Below are positions 8,244 through 16,495 of a stretch of DNA of 64,000 nt, piece by piece. The DNA lies in NCBI GenBank assembly GCA_910587355.1, contig CAJUKF010000002.1, positions 9,815 through 73,814 on the forward strand, in the 5' to 3' direction. How positions within the stretch are numbered: the stretch's first letter is position 1; every line of letters starts with the position of its first letter. A program made the translations under genes and the position numbers. The notes beneath the pieces are model-generated. The model did no database searches. It saw only the letters and a program-made list of their open reading frames with translations, and was not told the DNA's origin. This DNA is from an uncultured Muribaculaceae bacterium (lineage in GTDB: Bacteria; Bacteroidota; Bacteroidia; Bacteroidales; Muribaculaceae).

Positions 8244-9615
8244 TGACGGCGAGATTTAAGGCATTAAACAGCAATCGGGCGAGTTCACGCCCTCCGTCTT
8301 TATTCAGGTGCGTATAATCGGCATTTACCAGCTTACGGTTTCTCCACTCCACTACAGAATTTTCGCCACCCATGGCGGCGCGCGTATCCCAGAAAGCAGT
8401 GCCGGTCTTACGGGCAAGTTCACGCTGGGAATTTACCATCGCCGCACACGCAGCCATGGAACTTACTTCCGTACCGACTTTCTCCCCTCGGTCCGCTATT
8501 CCCATAATGAGAATATCGGCAGCAGGATATGACGAGCGGATTCGTTCTACTGAACGTACCATTGCCTGCGCATATCCGATGTAATCGGTTTGTCCGGCAC
8601 TGACAGCATTCGTGCCGTATTCAAGTATTATGAGGTCATAGTCGGCCAAGTTACGCATTTGGGTACTCAGATTTCTGTTCAGTTTGCGCATCGGAAGACC
8701 CGAATTACCCCTGATTGACATGCAGTCGACCTGAATACCCGAAGTACTGTCGAGATATGCGCCGAGCGCTATCACACCATGCGATGCTGTGATTTTAGCG
8801 GAATTAGTACTGCCGTCAATACTAATGGATTGAATATCTGTCGAAGGAATCGCAGTAATTGTCTTTTCGGCCGATTCGGTAGCGACACTCACAGTGCCGC
8901 TGTCCGTGGCGAGATACACCAATGTCGTACGCGACCACGAACCGGCAGAACCACTTGTAAAAGTAGTAGAGGCATTTCCGGATGAGACGGAATAATCGCC
9001 CGAAAGCAGACGCAACGAATCTTTGGCAGCCATAGTCCGGATATCGTGCAACTCCCAGCCGGACGTCTTCATTTTAACCGTACGGCGGAAACCGGGAAAA
9101 TCGCTATGCAAAGCTGAGAATCCTATACCGGAACCACCATAATTCTCACGAAGCATCGACCGTAAATCCTGTGAAAATATATCACCTTCGATAAAAGAAT
9201 CCCCTATCACGGCCACTCGTACAGTACGTACCGAGGCTTGAGAAAGAGCATTGCGGAAATTGGACAGCAGCTCGCCTCCGGTGTAATTTTCAATGGCGAC
9301 AATTCCGTTTATAACCGGAGCTGCTTCTACCTGAACTTCCTGTACAGGAACGGGAACAACCGCCTCATTTACTATCGCGGAGGCTGAATCGGTTACTTCA
9401 GGAATCTCCTCATTCAGCACTTCTTCGATTTCCGAAGTAAGGACTGGCTGAGTGGATAACACAGGGCGTTCGTTCGAAAAGAGGTCGCTCAGGAGATTGA
9501 AGTCTTTCAGTGTATTGCCGGTAAGATTACTCCACGGTATTGCCGAAAGAAGCATCAGCAGCCCGAGAGCAATAGTTATTATGAATATTAACCGACGCGA
9601 AGAGGAATCATTCAT
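8236..9615 (-). CDS. Membrane-anchored SGNH/GDSL-family hydrolase
   Basis: 459 residues. One N-terminal membrane segment (about residues 9-27) is followed by an acidic, Pro/Val/Glu-rich linker to about residue 105. Then comes an SGNH domain with VAVIGDSFIEGDIFSQD, LEYGTNAVSAGQ and DYTHLNKDGGREL, giving Ser, Asn and Asp/His catalytic candidates. The same layout as its downstream partner (6942-8243), with a central beta-rich insert, suggests paralogues. The catalytic domain should face the periplasm. Genes like these often accompany an MBOAT acyltransferase, but none is present in this window. It overlaps menF by 8 bases. Confidence 0.78.
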   Translation of the reverse strand: MNDSSSRRLIFIITIALGLLMLLSAIPWSNLTGNTLKDFNLLSDLFSNERPVLSTQPVLTSEIEEVLNEEIPEVTDSASAIVNEAVVPVPVQEVQVEAAPVINGIVAIENYTGGELLSNFRNALSQASVRTVRVAVIGDSFIEGDIFSQDLRSMLRENYGGSGIGFSALHSDFPGFRRTVKMKTSGWELHDIRTMAAKDSLRLLSGDYSVSSGNASTTFTSGSAGSWSRTTLVYLATDSGTVSVATESAEKTITAIPSTDIQSISIDGSTNSAKITASHGVIALGAYLDSTSGIQVDCMSIRGNSGLPMRKLNRNLSTQMRNLADYDLIILEYGTNAVSAGQTDYIGYAQAMVRSVERIRSSYPAADILIMGIADRGEKVGTEVSSMAACAAMVNSQRELARKTGTAFWDTRAAMGGENSVVEWRNRKLVNADYTHLNKDGGRELARLLFNALNLAVNE

Positions 9616-10567
9616 TGCATGAATATTTAGAGAGAAGAGAAATTAACGGAGCAGCCTTTTCTTCGGTCTCAATCCATTCATCATGTGGAACTGAACTCGA
9701 AGTGATGCCGCTTCCTGTATATACCGCCCATTTTCCGGTGTCGAAATGCACGCAGCGCAGTATTACGTAAGCTATTATACCATTTGATGTCTTTACGGCT
9801 ATATGTCCGCCATAGCAATTACGGGGATAACTTTCGTAAAGCTCTATATTCCGCATGGCTGCCTCACGAGGATAGCCTCCCACTGCCGGAGTGGGATGAA
9901 TGGCTCCTATAATCTCCATAGGGTCGATTTTTTCACTGGAAGTGATGGTTATATCCGTACAAAGATGTTCTATTTTGCCGTAGCGGAGATTACGGCGAGA
10001 TAGCTCGACGGATATTGAATCAGGTATTACAGATTTTACGCGGTTTACAATATCTTCTGTAACAAAAGCATGTTCTTCTATATTCTTTTTATCCCACTCT
10101 CCTTGCTGCAATATATTACGCGTACCAGCCAAGGCTCTGGTATATACGGCATTGACGCAGTCGGATTGCAGCAACAGTTCAGGAGATGCGCCCATCCACC
10201 AGCCGGTAAATGGATGATAAAACAGAAAACAGAAGACATCAGGAAATGCATCGAAGTATTCCACAGCCATATCTTCGGGATTAAACGACAGGAATTTACC
10301 GCATATCTGTCGGACAACTACAGTCTTGCCACCTTCTTTTTTAAGATGCCGGATAATAGCACCGATGCGTGAGCAATAGTCATTGTAATCTGTGGAACAA
10401 TCAGCTACCGGCATTTTATGGCTCCCTGAACATCCTGGCCAAGGTGTAACTGTGGCATCTCCAAAAATAAGAGAACCTCTCCGGAAGTCAGCCGCAGTAA
10501 AATCATAGCGTCGTAAAGTGGACTCTCCCGGAAACCGACAAAGAAGAAATGCTTCGTGCTCCGTCAT
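9608..10567 (-). CDS. menF: Isochorismate synthase-like chorismate-binding enzyme
   Basis: 319 residues. It converts chorismate to isochorismate, the entry to menaquinone, in the cytosol. The chorismate-binding fold is shown by YTRALAGTR, EEHAFVTEDIVNRV, HPTPAVGGYPREAA and a final YTGSGITSSSVPHDEW segment; the HPTPAVGG block is typical of MenF/EntC-type isochorismate synthases. It is short for the family because the N-terminal half is reduced, as in other Bacteroidales versions. No menD or other men gene is nearby. It overlaps rimO by 4 bases and the SGNH gene by 8. Confidence 0.82.
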   Translation of the reverse strand: MTEHEAFLLCRFPGESTLRRYDFTAADFRRGSLIFGDATVTPWPGCSGSHKMPVADCSTDYNDYCSRIGAIIRHLKKEGGKTVVVRQICGKFLSFNPEDMAVEYFDAFPDVFCFLFYHPFTGWWMGASPELLLQSDCVNAVYTRALAGTRNILQQGEWDKKNIEEHAFVTEDIVNRVKSVIPDSISVELSRRNLRYGKIEHLCTDITITSSEKIDPMEIIGAIHPTPAVGGYPREAAMRNIELYESYPRNCYGGHIAVKTSNGIIAYVILRCVHFDTGKWAVYTGSGITSSSVPHDEWIETEEKAAPLISLLSKYSCNE

Positions 10568-11871
10568 TTTATTTGTCCGATAAGGTCAAAACCTTCGGAT
10601 GCAGTTATCACAACATCGTATATGCGCCCGATTTTGAGTCGTCTGTCCGACGGTATATACACGAGCGTATCAACTTCGGGCGAGTCATATTCTGTACGTC
10701 CGATGTATTGTTGACCGTCAAATTCATCAATTATCACGCGCAGGGTACGGCCTATTTTTTCCGATGCGGTATCGAATGCAATCTCCTGCTGAACTTCCAT
10801 AAGACGGTCGAGACGCATCTGTTTCACATCCTGCGGAATGACATCGGCAAGATTGCGGGCTGCATAAGTACCCTCTTCTTCACAATAAGCGAAAGCACCC
10901 ATGCGTTCAAATCGTTGCTCTTTTACGAAATCAAGCAGCCGTCCGAACGCAGCATCATCCTCTCCCGGGAAACCGACCATAAGCGTGGTTCGGATATGGA
11001 TTCCCGGCACTTCGCGACGGATACGGGCAAGAAGTGCACGCGTAGCGTCGGCATCTATATGCCTGCGCATATTGTCAAGAACAGTATTGTCGATATGCTG
11101 TAATGCTATGTCAAGATATTTGCACACATTGGAGTTGCGGGCCATTACCGGAAGAATATCGTATGGGAAGTCGGATGGATATGCATAATGCAGTCTTATC
11201 ATCTCAACACCATCGATTTGAGCCATACAGTCAATGAGCTGTGCGAGAAAAGAGGAGCCGTCTCCACTGAGGTCTCTGCCATAGGAAGAGAGGTCCTGGG
11301 CTATGACATTAAATTCGTGGGTGCCCCGGGCAACAAGGTCGCGCACCTCTTCGAGAATCTCATCTACGGGCCTCGAATGATGACGGCCCGTTATTAAAGG
11401 AATGGCGCAGAAAGCACAGAAACGGTTGCAGCCCTCCGAAATTTTGAGATAGGTATAGTGAGGCAACGTCGAGAGATTTCGCGCCCAGGCTGGTGTTCGG
11501 GCATTTTCAGCGGTGATACGTTCTACAATGCCATCCCAATCGAATTTGCCATATAGGCCATCGAGCTCCGGAAGCTCTTTCTTTAAATCTTCGCGATAAC
11601 GTTCTGTAAGACATCCCATCGCATAGATTTTAGCAATCTTGCCTTCGTTTTTCAGTTCTATCGCACCGAGAAGGGTATTTATAGATTCCTCTTTCGCATC
11701 ACCGATAAAACCGCATGTGTTGACAATCAGCACCGAACCGTCAACCGGCAGTTCTTCAGTAAAATACACATCAGCACCACTGTCGGCAAAACGACGCGCA
11801 AGTCTTTCGCTGTCAACAAGATTTTTTGAGCATCCGAGGCTCAGTATGGCTACCCGCTGACGTTTCTTCAT
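10564..11871 (-). CDS. rimO: Ribosomal protein S12 methylthiotransferase
   Basis: Radical-SAM enzyme that adds a methylthio group to an Asp of ribosomal protein S12. 435 residues in three parts: an N-terminal domain with a cluster-ligand Cys in SLGCSKNLVDSE, VNTCGF and AMGCLTERY; the radical-SAM motif CNRFCAFCAIP near residue 150; and a C-terminal TRAM domain (IDEFDGQQYIGRTEYDSPEVD). The SLGCSKNLVDSE start and DSPEVD ending favour RimO over MiaB. It lies 3 bases after ftsY and overlaps menF. Confidence 0.94.
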   Translation of the reverse strand: MKKRQRVAILSLGCSKNLVDSERLARRFADSGADVYFTEELPVDGSVLIVNTCGFIGDAKEESINTLLGAIELKNEGKIAKIYAMGCLTERYREDLKKELPELDGLYGKFDWDGIVERITAENARTPAWARNLSTLPHYTYLKISEGCNRFCAFCAIPLITGRHHSRPVDEILEEVRDLVARGTHEFNVIAQDLSSYGRDLSGDGSSFLAQLIDCMAQIDGVEMIRLHYAYPSDFPYDILPVMARNSNVCKYLDIALQHIDNTVLDNMRRHIDADATRALLARIRREVPGIHIRTTLMVGFPGEDDAAFGRLLDFVKEQRFERMGAFAYCEEEGTYAARNLADVIPQDVKQMRLDRLMEVQQEIAFDTASEKIGRTLRVIIDEFDGQQYIGRTEYDSPEVDTLVYIPSDRRLKIGRIYDVVITASEGFDLIGQIK

Positions 11872-11874
11872 ATA

Positions 11875-12840
11875 TTATTTTTTGATACTGAAGAGCGATT
11901 CAACGAAAGCACGTTTGTTAAACACCTGAAGGTCATTGATACCCTCCCCGATTCCGATATATTTTACCGGTATATGGAACTGGTCGCTGATGCCTATTAC
12001 CACACCTCCCTTGGCTGTACCATCAAGTTTCGTAATGGCAAGGTCGGTGACTTGTGTGGCCTCGGAGAACTGACGGGCCTGTTCGAATGCATTCTGACCG
12101 GTGGAACCATCAAGAACAAGCAGAACTTCATGAGGAGCTCCGGGAACAACTTTCTCCATGGCTCGCTTGATTTTGGTAAGCTCGTCCATAAGGCCTTTTT
12201 TATTATGGAGACGTCCGGCAGTATCGATAATCACCACATCCATGCCGTTGGCCTTCGCCGACGACAGTGTATCGAATGCTACAGCCGCAGCGTCAGACCC
12301 GAGTTCCTGCTTCACAATAGGTACGTCGGCTCTTCGCGCCCATTCATTGAGCTGTTCGATTGCTGCAGCCCTGAAAGTGTCGGCCGCACCGAGCATCACT
12401 TTGTTGCCTGCCTGCTTGTACTGATAGGCGAGTTTGCCTATTGTGGTGGTCTTTCCCACTCCGTTTACGCCTACGACCATAATTACATACGGCTTTTTGG
12501 AGTCGGGAGTCTTGAACGGCTCAATCTTGTCGGAGGCATCCCCATGGTCTGCCAGAAGAGCCGTTATCTCTTCGCAAAGAAGGTCGTTGAGCTCATCCAT
12601 GCTCACATATTTGTCTCGTGCGGCACGGTCTTTTATGCGGTCGATGATGCGAAGTGTGGTTTCTACGCCCACATCGCTGGTGATGAAGACTTCCTCGAGT
12701 TCATCAAGAAAATCATCATCTATGGTACGGCGCCCTGCGAAGACTCGCCGTAATTTACCCAAAAATCCTTCTTTTGTCTTTTCAAGCCCCTTGTCGAGGT
12801 TTTGTTTCTTGTCTTTGCTGAAGAAATCAAAGAATCCCAT
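11875..12840 (-). CDS. ftsY: Signal recognition particle receptor FtsY
   Basis: GTPase receptor that docks SRP-ribosome complexes at the inner membrane. 321 residues: a short basic N-terminal region, the helical N domain, then the G domain with GVNGVGKTTTIGKLA (P-loop), DTFRAAAIEQL, DTAGRLHNK and TKLDGTAKGG. The acidic A domain of the E. coli protein is absent, as in many other phyla. First gene of the ftsY-rimO-menF-SGNH-SGNH operon, with a good promoter 24 bases upstream. Confidence 0.96.
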   Translation of the reverse strand: MGFFDFFSKDKKQNLDKGLEKTKEGFLGKLRRVFAGRRTIDDDFLDELEEVFITSDVGVETTLRIIDRIKDRAARDKYVSMDELNDLLCEEITALLADHGDASDKIEPFKTPDSKKPYVIMVVGVNGVGKTTTIGKLAYQYKQAGNKVMLGAADTFRAAAIEQLNEWARRADVPIVKQELGSDAAAVAFDTLSSAKANGMDVVIIDTAGRLHNKKGLMDELTKIKRAMEKVVPGAPHEVLLVLDGSTGQNAFEQARQFSEATQVTDLAITKLDGTAKGGVVIGISDQFHIPVKYIGIGEGINDLQVFNKRAFVESLFSIKK

Positions 12841-12864
12841 GCTAAACGGTTTTTATTGTTAATG

Positions 12865-12896
12865 CAAAATTACGAATAATCTACGATATGCACAAA
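12865..12896 (-). promoter_or_regulatory. Bacteroides-type promoter of the ftsY operon
   Basis: Minus strand: TTTG (12893-12896), 20-base spacer, TAATTTTG (12865-12872). Both boxes match consensus. The ftsY start codon lies 24 bases downstream, and the element is back-to-back with the ugd promoter. Confidence 0.75.
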
Positions 12897-12964
12897 AACA
12901 TTTCTTCATTCCCCCTCGGCAAAAGTATCTTCTGATAAATCGGATATGTTTTGATGATAAAGTT

Positions 12965-12996
12965 TGTATAACGGCGTACTTTTTGCTAACTTTACC
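12965..12996 (+). promoter_or_regulatory. Bacteroides-type promoter of ugd
   Basis: Plus strand: TTTG (12965-12968), 20-base spacer, TAACTTTA (12989-12996). The last base of the -7 box differs from consensus. The ugd ATG at 13049 lies 52 bases downstream, which also argues against a start upstream of it. Confidence 0.6.
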
Positions 12997-13048
12997 GTCG
13001 AAAACAAAAAGATTATATCTGGTCACAAGCTTTTTTTTAGTTAAAGTC

Positions 13049-14359
13049 ATGACACAATACAACATAGCCATTGCCGGTACCGGTTACGTGGGTTTGAGCA
13101 TAGCCACTTTGCTTGCCCAGCACAACCGTGTAACAGCCGTTGACATTATCCCTGAGAAGGTGGATATGATAAACAAGCGCAAATCCCCTATACAGGATGA
13201 ATATATCGAAAAATTCCTCGCCGAGAAGGAACTGAATCTTACTGCAACCACGGACGGAGCCGAAGCCTATCGCAATGCGGATTTTGTTGTGATAGCAGCG
13301 CCGACGAATTATGACCCGGTGAAGAATTATTTCGATACTCACTGCATAGAAGATGTGATTGACCTTGTGCTGTCGGTTAATCCCGATGCTGTAATGGTAA
13401 TCAAATCGACTATACCCGTCGGCTACTGCCGCTCACTCTATGTAAAATACGCCGCCAAAGGCATAAAGAAATTCAATCTTCTTTTCTTCCCGGAATTCCT
13501 GCGCGAAAGCAAAGCTCTTTACGACAATCTGTATCCCTCGCGCATTATTGCCGGCATTCCCAAAATAATCGACAAACCCGAATATGACGCAGAAGATGCG
13601 GCTATCAAAGCCGTAGCCAACATAGACTTCCTTACTGAAGCCGCCGGCACTTTCGCAGCCCTCCTTCAGGAAGGTGCTGTCAAGGAAAATATTCCGACTC
13701 TTTTCATGGGCATGAAAGAAGCAGAGGCCGTAAAGCTCTTTGCCAATACATATCTTGCTCTTCGTGTAAGCTATTTCAACGAGCTTGATACGTATGCCGA
13801 AGTCAAAGGTCTCGACAGCAAAGCCATTATCGACGGTATCGGCCTTGACCCACGTATCGGCACCCACTATAATAATCCGTCGTTCGGATACGGCGGCTAT
13901 TGCCTCCCAAAAGATTCGAAACAGCTTCTTGCAAATTATGCGGATGTGCCTCAGAATATGATGTCGGCAATTGTGGAAAGCAATCGCACCCGTAAAGACT
14001 TCATCGCCGACCAGGTGCTTCGCAAAGCCGGCTACTACGAAGAAAACGGTGTCTACGACCTCACGCGCGAGTCTCAGTGTGTGATAGGCGTATACCGGCT
14101 CACTATGAAAAGCAACAGTGACAATTTCCGCCAGTCATCAATACAGGGCGTCATGAAACGCATCAAAGCCAAAGGTGCAAAAGTGATTATTTACGAACCC
14201 ACTCTGGAAAACGGCACAACATTCTTCGGCAGTGAAATCGTAAATGACCTTGAGCGCTTCAAAAACGAATCACGTGCGATTATCGCCAACCGGTACGACG
14301 CGCTTCTTGACAGCGTGGCCGAGAAAGTGTATACTCGTGACATCTTTAAACGCGACTGA
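13049..14359 (+). CDS. ugd: UDP-glucose 6-dehydrogenase
   Basis: Oxidises UDP-glucose to UDP-glucuronate with two NAD+, in the cytosol. 436 residues. The Rossmann motif GTGYVGLSIATLL is at about residues 8-20, the central segment FPEFLRESKALYDNLYP carries family substrate contacts, and FGYGGYCLPKDSKQLL holds the catalytic Cys. It resembles the short Ugd of Gram-negative bacteria with some extra C-terminal length. The frame is open 22 codons further upstream, but that stretch contains the promoter, so ATG 13049 is chosen. The next gene, 2 bases downstream, uses its product. Confidence 0.93.
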   Translation: MTQYNIAIAGTGYVGLSIATLLAQHNRVTAVDIIPEKVDMINKRKSPIQDEYIEKFLAEKELNLTATTDGAEAYRNADFVVIAAPTNYDPVKNYFDTHCIEDVIDLVLSVNPDAVMVIKSTIPVGYCRSLYVKYAAKGIKKFNLLFFPEFLRESKALYDNLYPSRIIAGIPKIIDKPEYDAEDAAIKAVANIDFLTEAAGTFAALLQEGAVKENIPTLFMGMKEAEAVKLFANTYLALRVSYFNELDTYAEVKGLDSKAIIDGIGLDPRIGTHYNNPSFGYGGYCLPKDSKQLLANYADVPQNMMSAIVESNRTRKDFIADQVLRKAGYYEENGVYDLTRESQCVIGVYRLTMKSNSDNFRQSSIQGVMKRIKAKGAKVIIYEPTLENGTTFFGSEIVNDLERFKNESRAIIANRYDALLDSVAEKVYTRDIFKRD

Positions 14360-14361
14360 TT

Positions 14362-15423
14362 ATGAGAATACTTGTTACCGGGGCAGCCGGCTTCATCGGA
14401 GCGAATCTTGTCTTGCGTCTTATTCAGGAGGAGCCAGCATCAGACATACTCGGCATAGATAATCTGAACGATTACTATGATGTGAGCATCAAGGAATTTC
14501 GTCTTGCCCGCATAAAGGAAGCCTGTGAGGCTAACAAAGGATGCAAATGGGAGTTTGTCAAAGGAAATATCGCTGACAGACAACTGATTGACAAAATATT
14601 TGCCGAATTCAAGCCCGAAATTGTTGTCAATCTCGCCGCTCAGGCCGGAGTTCGCTACTCTATCTCCAATCCCGATGCCTATGTAGAAAGCAATCTCATC
14701 GGTTTTTATAATATTCTCGAGGCATGCCGCCACTCATATGATAACGGCGCAGAAGGGGTGCGACATCTTGTCTACGCATCAAGTTCGTCGGTTTACGGCT
14801 CTAACGCCAAAATACCGTATAGCACCGATGACAAAGTCGATAACCCCGTATCGCTGTACGCTGCTACAAAAAAGAGCAACGAACTAATGGCTCATGCATA
14901 TTCTAAGCTGTATAACATACCTTCGACGGGCCTGCGTTTCTTCACCGTATATGGTCCTGCCGGACGCCCCGACATGGCTTACTTCGGTTTCACGCAGAAG
15001 CTGCTCAAAGGCCAGACTATCGAGATTTTCAATTACGGCAACTGTAAGCGCGATTTCACATATATAGATGACATTGTGGAAGGAGTTGTACGCATAATGC
15101 GTCATGCTCCAGAAAGAGCTACGGGAGCCGATGGACTGCCCGAGCCTCCATATAAGGTTTACAATATCGGAAACAGTAATCCCGAAAATCTGCTCGACTT
15201 CGTTCAGATTCTGCAGGAAGAACTTGTAAGCGCCGGTGTGCTACCCGAAGATTTCGACTTTGAAGCCCACAAGAAGCTTGTTCCCATGCAGGCCGGTGAT
15301 GTTCCGGTGACATATGCCGACACCACGCCTCTTGAAAGGGACTTTGGTTTCCGTCCCTCCACCCCTCTTCGCGAAGGGCTAAGGCAATTCGCACGGTGGT
15401 ACAAGGAATTTTACCTTTCCTGA
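14362..15423 (+). CDS. NAD-dependent epimerase, UDP-glucuronate 4-epimerase-like
   Basis: 353-residue extended short-chain dehydrogenase. The NAD motif GAAGFIGANL is at residues 7-16, IDNLNDYYD follows, the Ser-rich strand is YASSSSVYG, the catalytic YAATKKSNE carries YxxxK, and FFTVYGPAGRPDMA is the substrate loop. The DNLNDYYD and GRPDMA signatures fit the UDP-glucuronate 4-epimerase group. Coming straight after ugd, the pair would convert UDP-glucose to UDP-glucuronate and then UDP-galacturonate for surface polysaccharide. Substrate assignment is inference from family and context. Confidence 0.85.
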   Translation: MRILVTGAAGFIGANLVLRLIQEEPASDILGIDNLNDYYDVSIKEFRLARIKEACEANKGCKWEFVKGNIADRQLIDKIFAEFKPEIVVNLAAQAGVRYSISNPDAYVESNLIGFYNILEACRHSYDNGAEGVRHLVYASSSSVYGSNAKIPYSTDDKVDNPVSLYAATKKSNELMAHAYSKLYNIPSTGLRFFTVYGPAGRPDMAYFGFTQKLLKGQTIEIFNYGNCKRDFTYIDDIVEGVVRIMRHAPERATGADGLPEPPYKVYNIGNSNPENLLDFVQILQEELVSAGVLPEDFDFEAHKKLVPMQAGDVPVTYADTTPLERDFGFRPSTPLREGLRQFARWYKEFYLS

Positions 15424-15445
15424 ATTATCATATATCTACCGATAG

Positions 15446-15485
15446 ATATTAAGAAAGCACCTTGTACGGGGTGCTTTCTTAATAT
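15446..15485. terminator. Bidirectional terminator between epimerase and aldose-epimerase genes
   Basis: 16-bp perfect inverted repeat (15446-15461 with 15470-15485) with an 8-base loop. The GC core is AAAGCACC/GGTGCTTT flanked by A/T runs, so both transcripts end in T-rich arms. It sits between two convergent genes. Confidence 0.85.
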
Positions 15486-15503
15486 TATATGTTGTCAAAG
15501 TAT

Positions 15504-16388
15504 TCAGACCTCATCGAAAATCATCATATATGAGGCTTCAAAAGTTTCGCCCGGCTCAAGGTGGTTGACGTACTGGCGCTCGGCGAATTCGCCCTCATAA
15601 CCCACTTTGTCTGCCCGTCCCCACCACGGCTCTATACACATGAAAGGCGCTTGGCCGGACGGAGACCAGAGCCCGACAAGCGGAGCGGAAAACATAAGAG
15701 TGACGTAAGGACGTTTATCTTTGCTGAGCATCGACACTCTGTGAACCTGATTGTCTGCAAAAATAAGAGCACCTCGGCTATAGGTAGCACCCGTCACGGG
15801 TACTAAACCATCAGAATCAGCCTTTACCTCCATTGTCTCATCGCCTATACAGCCTTTTTCGGCAATAATCTGCGAATACAGGATTTTTCCGCCATCGGTA
15901 GTGAAATAAGCATGAATCGGGTCTGCCGAACTGAAATCAGGGTAATTGAATGCCGGATGTGCGCCTATCTGGAAACTCATGCGAAGGGCATCGTTATTGA
16001 CTACACGCCACATTACCGTCACACGCTCTCCTATGAGAGAATAACCGATTTCGAGACGGAAATTCCGTGGATATTTCATCATGGTTTCGTCATTGGCCTC
16101 AAGCACAAACCATGCCTCATTTTCCGGAACATTTTCCATTACCGCAAATTCCATATCGCGGGCAAAACCGTGCTGTCCAAGTCCATATTCTTTCCCGTCC
16201 ATCCTGAAAGTTCCGTCCCACAGCGAACCTACAATCGGGAAAAGAACGGGTGAGCGACGACCCCAGTATGCCTTGTCTCCGTGCCAGAGATAGTGGCGAC
16301 CGGTGCGTATGTTATCGATGCTCTGAAGCTCTGCTCCGTGTGTGTCAATCACAACGGCGAGCACATCATTGGTTAGAGTGATTTTCAT
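15504..16388 (-). CDS. Aldose 1-epimerase family protein (LacX-like)
   Basis: 294 residues of the galactose-mutarotase beta-sandwich superfamily. N-terminal NDVLAVVIDTHGAELQSI, then RSPVLFPIVGSLWDGTF and YGLGQHGFARDMEF hold the conserved Arg/His pair. IGAHPAFNYP carries a second family His, and FMCIEPWWGRADK carries the likely catalytic Glu region. This pattern is the LacX-like branch rather than canonical GalM. It probably interconverts anomers of a hexose or hexose phosphate in the cytosol; the substrate is unknown. Confidence 0.82.
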   Translation of the reverse strand: MKITLTNDVLAVVIDTHGAELQSIDNIRTGRHYLWHGDKAYWGRRSPVLFPIVGSLWDGTFRMDGKEYGLGQHGFARDMEFAVMENVPENEAWFVLEANDETMMKYPRNFRLEIGYSLIGERVTVMWRVVNNDALRMSFQIGAHPAFNYPDFSSADPIHAYFTTDGGKILYSQIIAEKGCIGDETMEVKADSDGLVPVTGATYSRGALIFADNQVHRVSMLSKDKRPYVTLMFSAPLVGLWSPSGQAPFMCIEPWWGRADKVGYEGEFAERQYVNHLEPGETFEASYMMIFDEV

Positions 16389-16404
16389 TTTTTGAAATTT
16401 TTTA

Positions 16405-16412
16405 CAAAAATA
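16405..16412 (-). promoter_or_regulatory. Putative -7 element for the aldose epimerase-like gene
   Basis: TATTTTTG on the minus strand fits TAnnTTTG, 16 bases before the start codon. No clear TTTG lies at the -33 distance because that place is occupied by the upstream terminator arm. Confidence 0.35.
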
Positions 16413-16419
16413 AGAATTT

Positions 16420-16466
16420 CGGGTGATTTACAGGCATGCCACAACAGCAAACTTGTAAAACACCCG
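16420..16466 (-). terminator. Terminator downstream of the GH2 gene
   Basis: A 13-bp stem with one mismatch: 16454-16466 pairs with 16420-16432. On the minus strand it is followed by AAATTCTTATTTTTG. It lies 30 bases past the GH2 stop codon and directly upstream of the next gene's -7 box. Confidence 0.6.
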
Positions 16467-16495
16467 AAAACAGAGGGAAAAACCGGACAGGCCGA

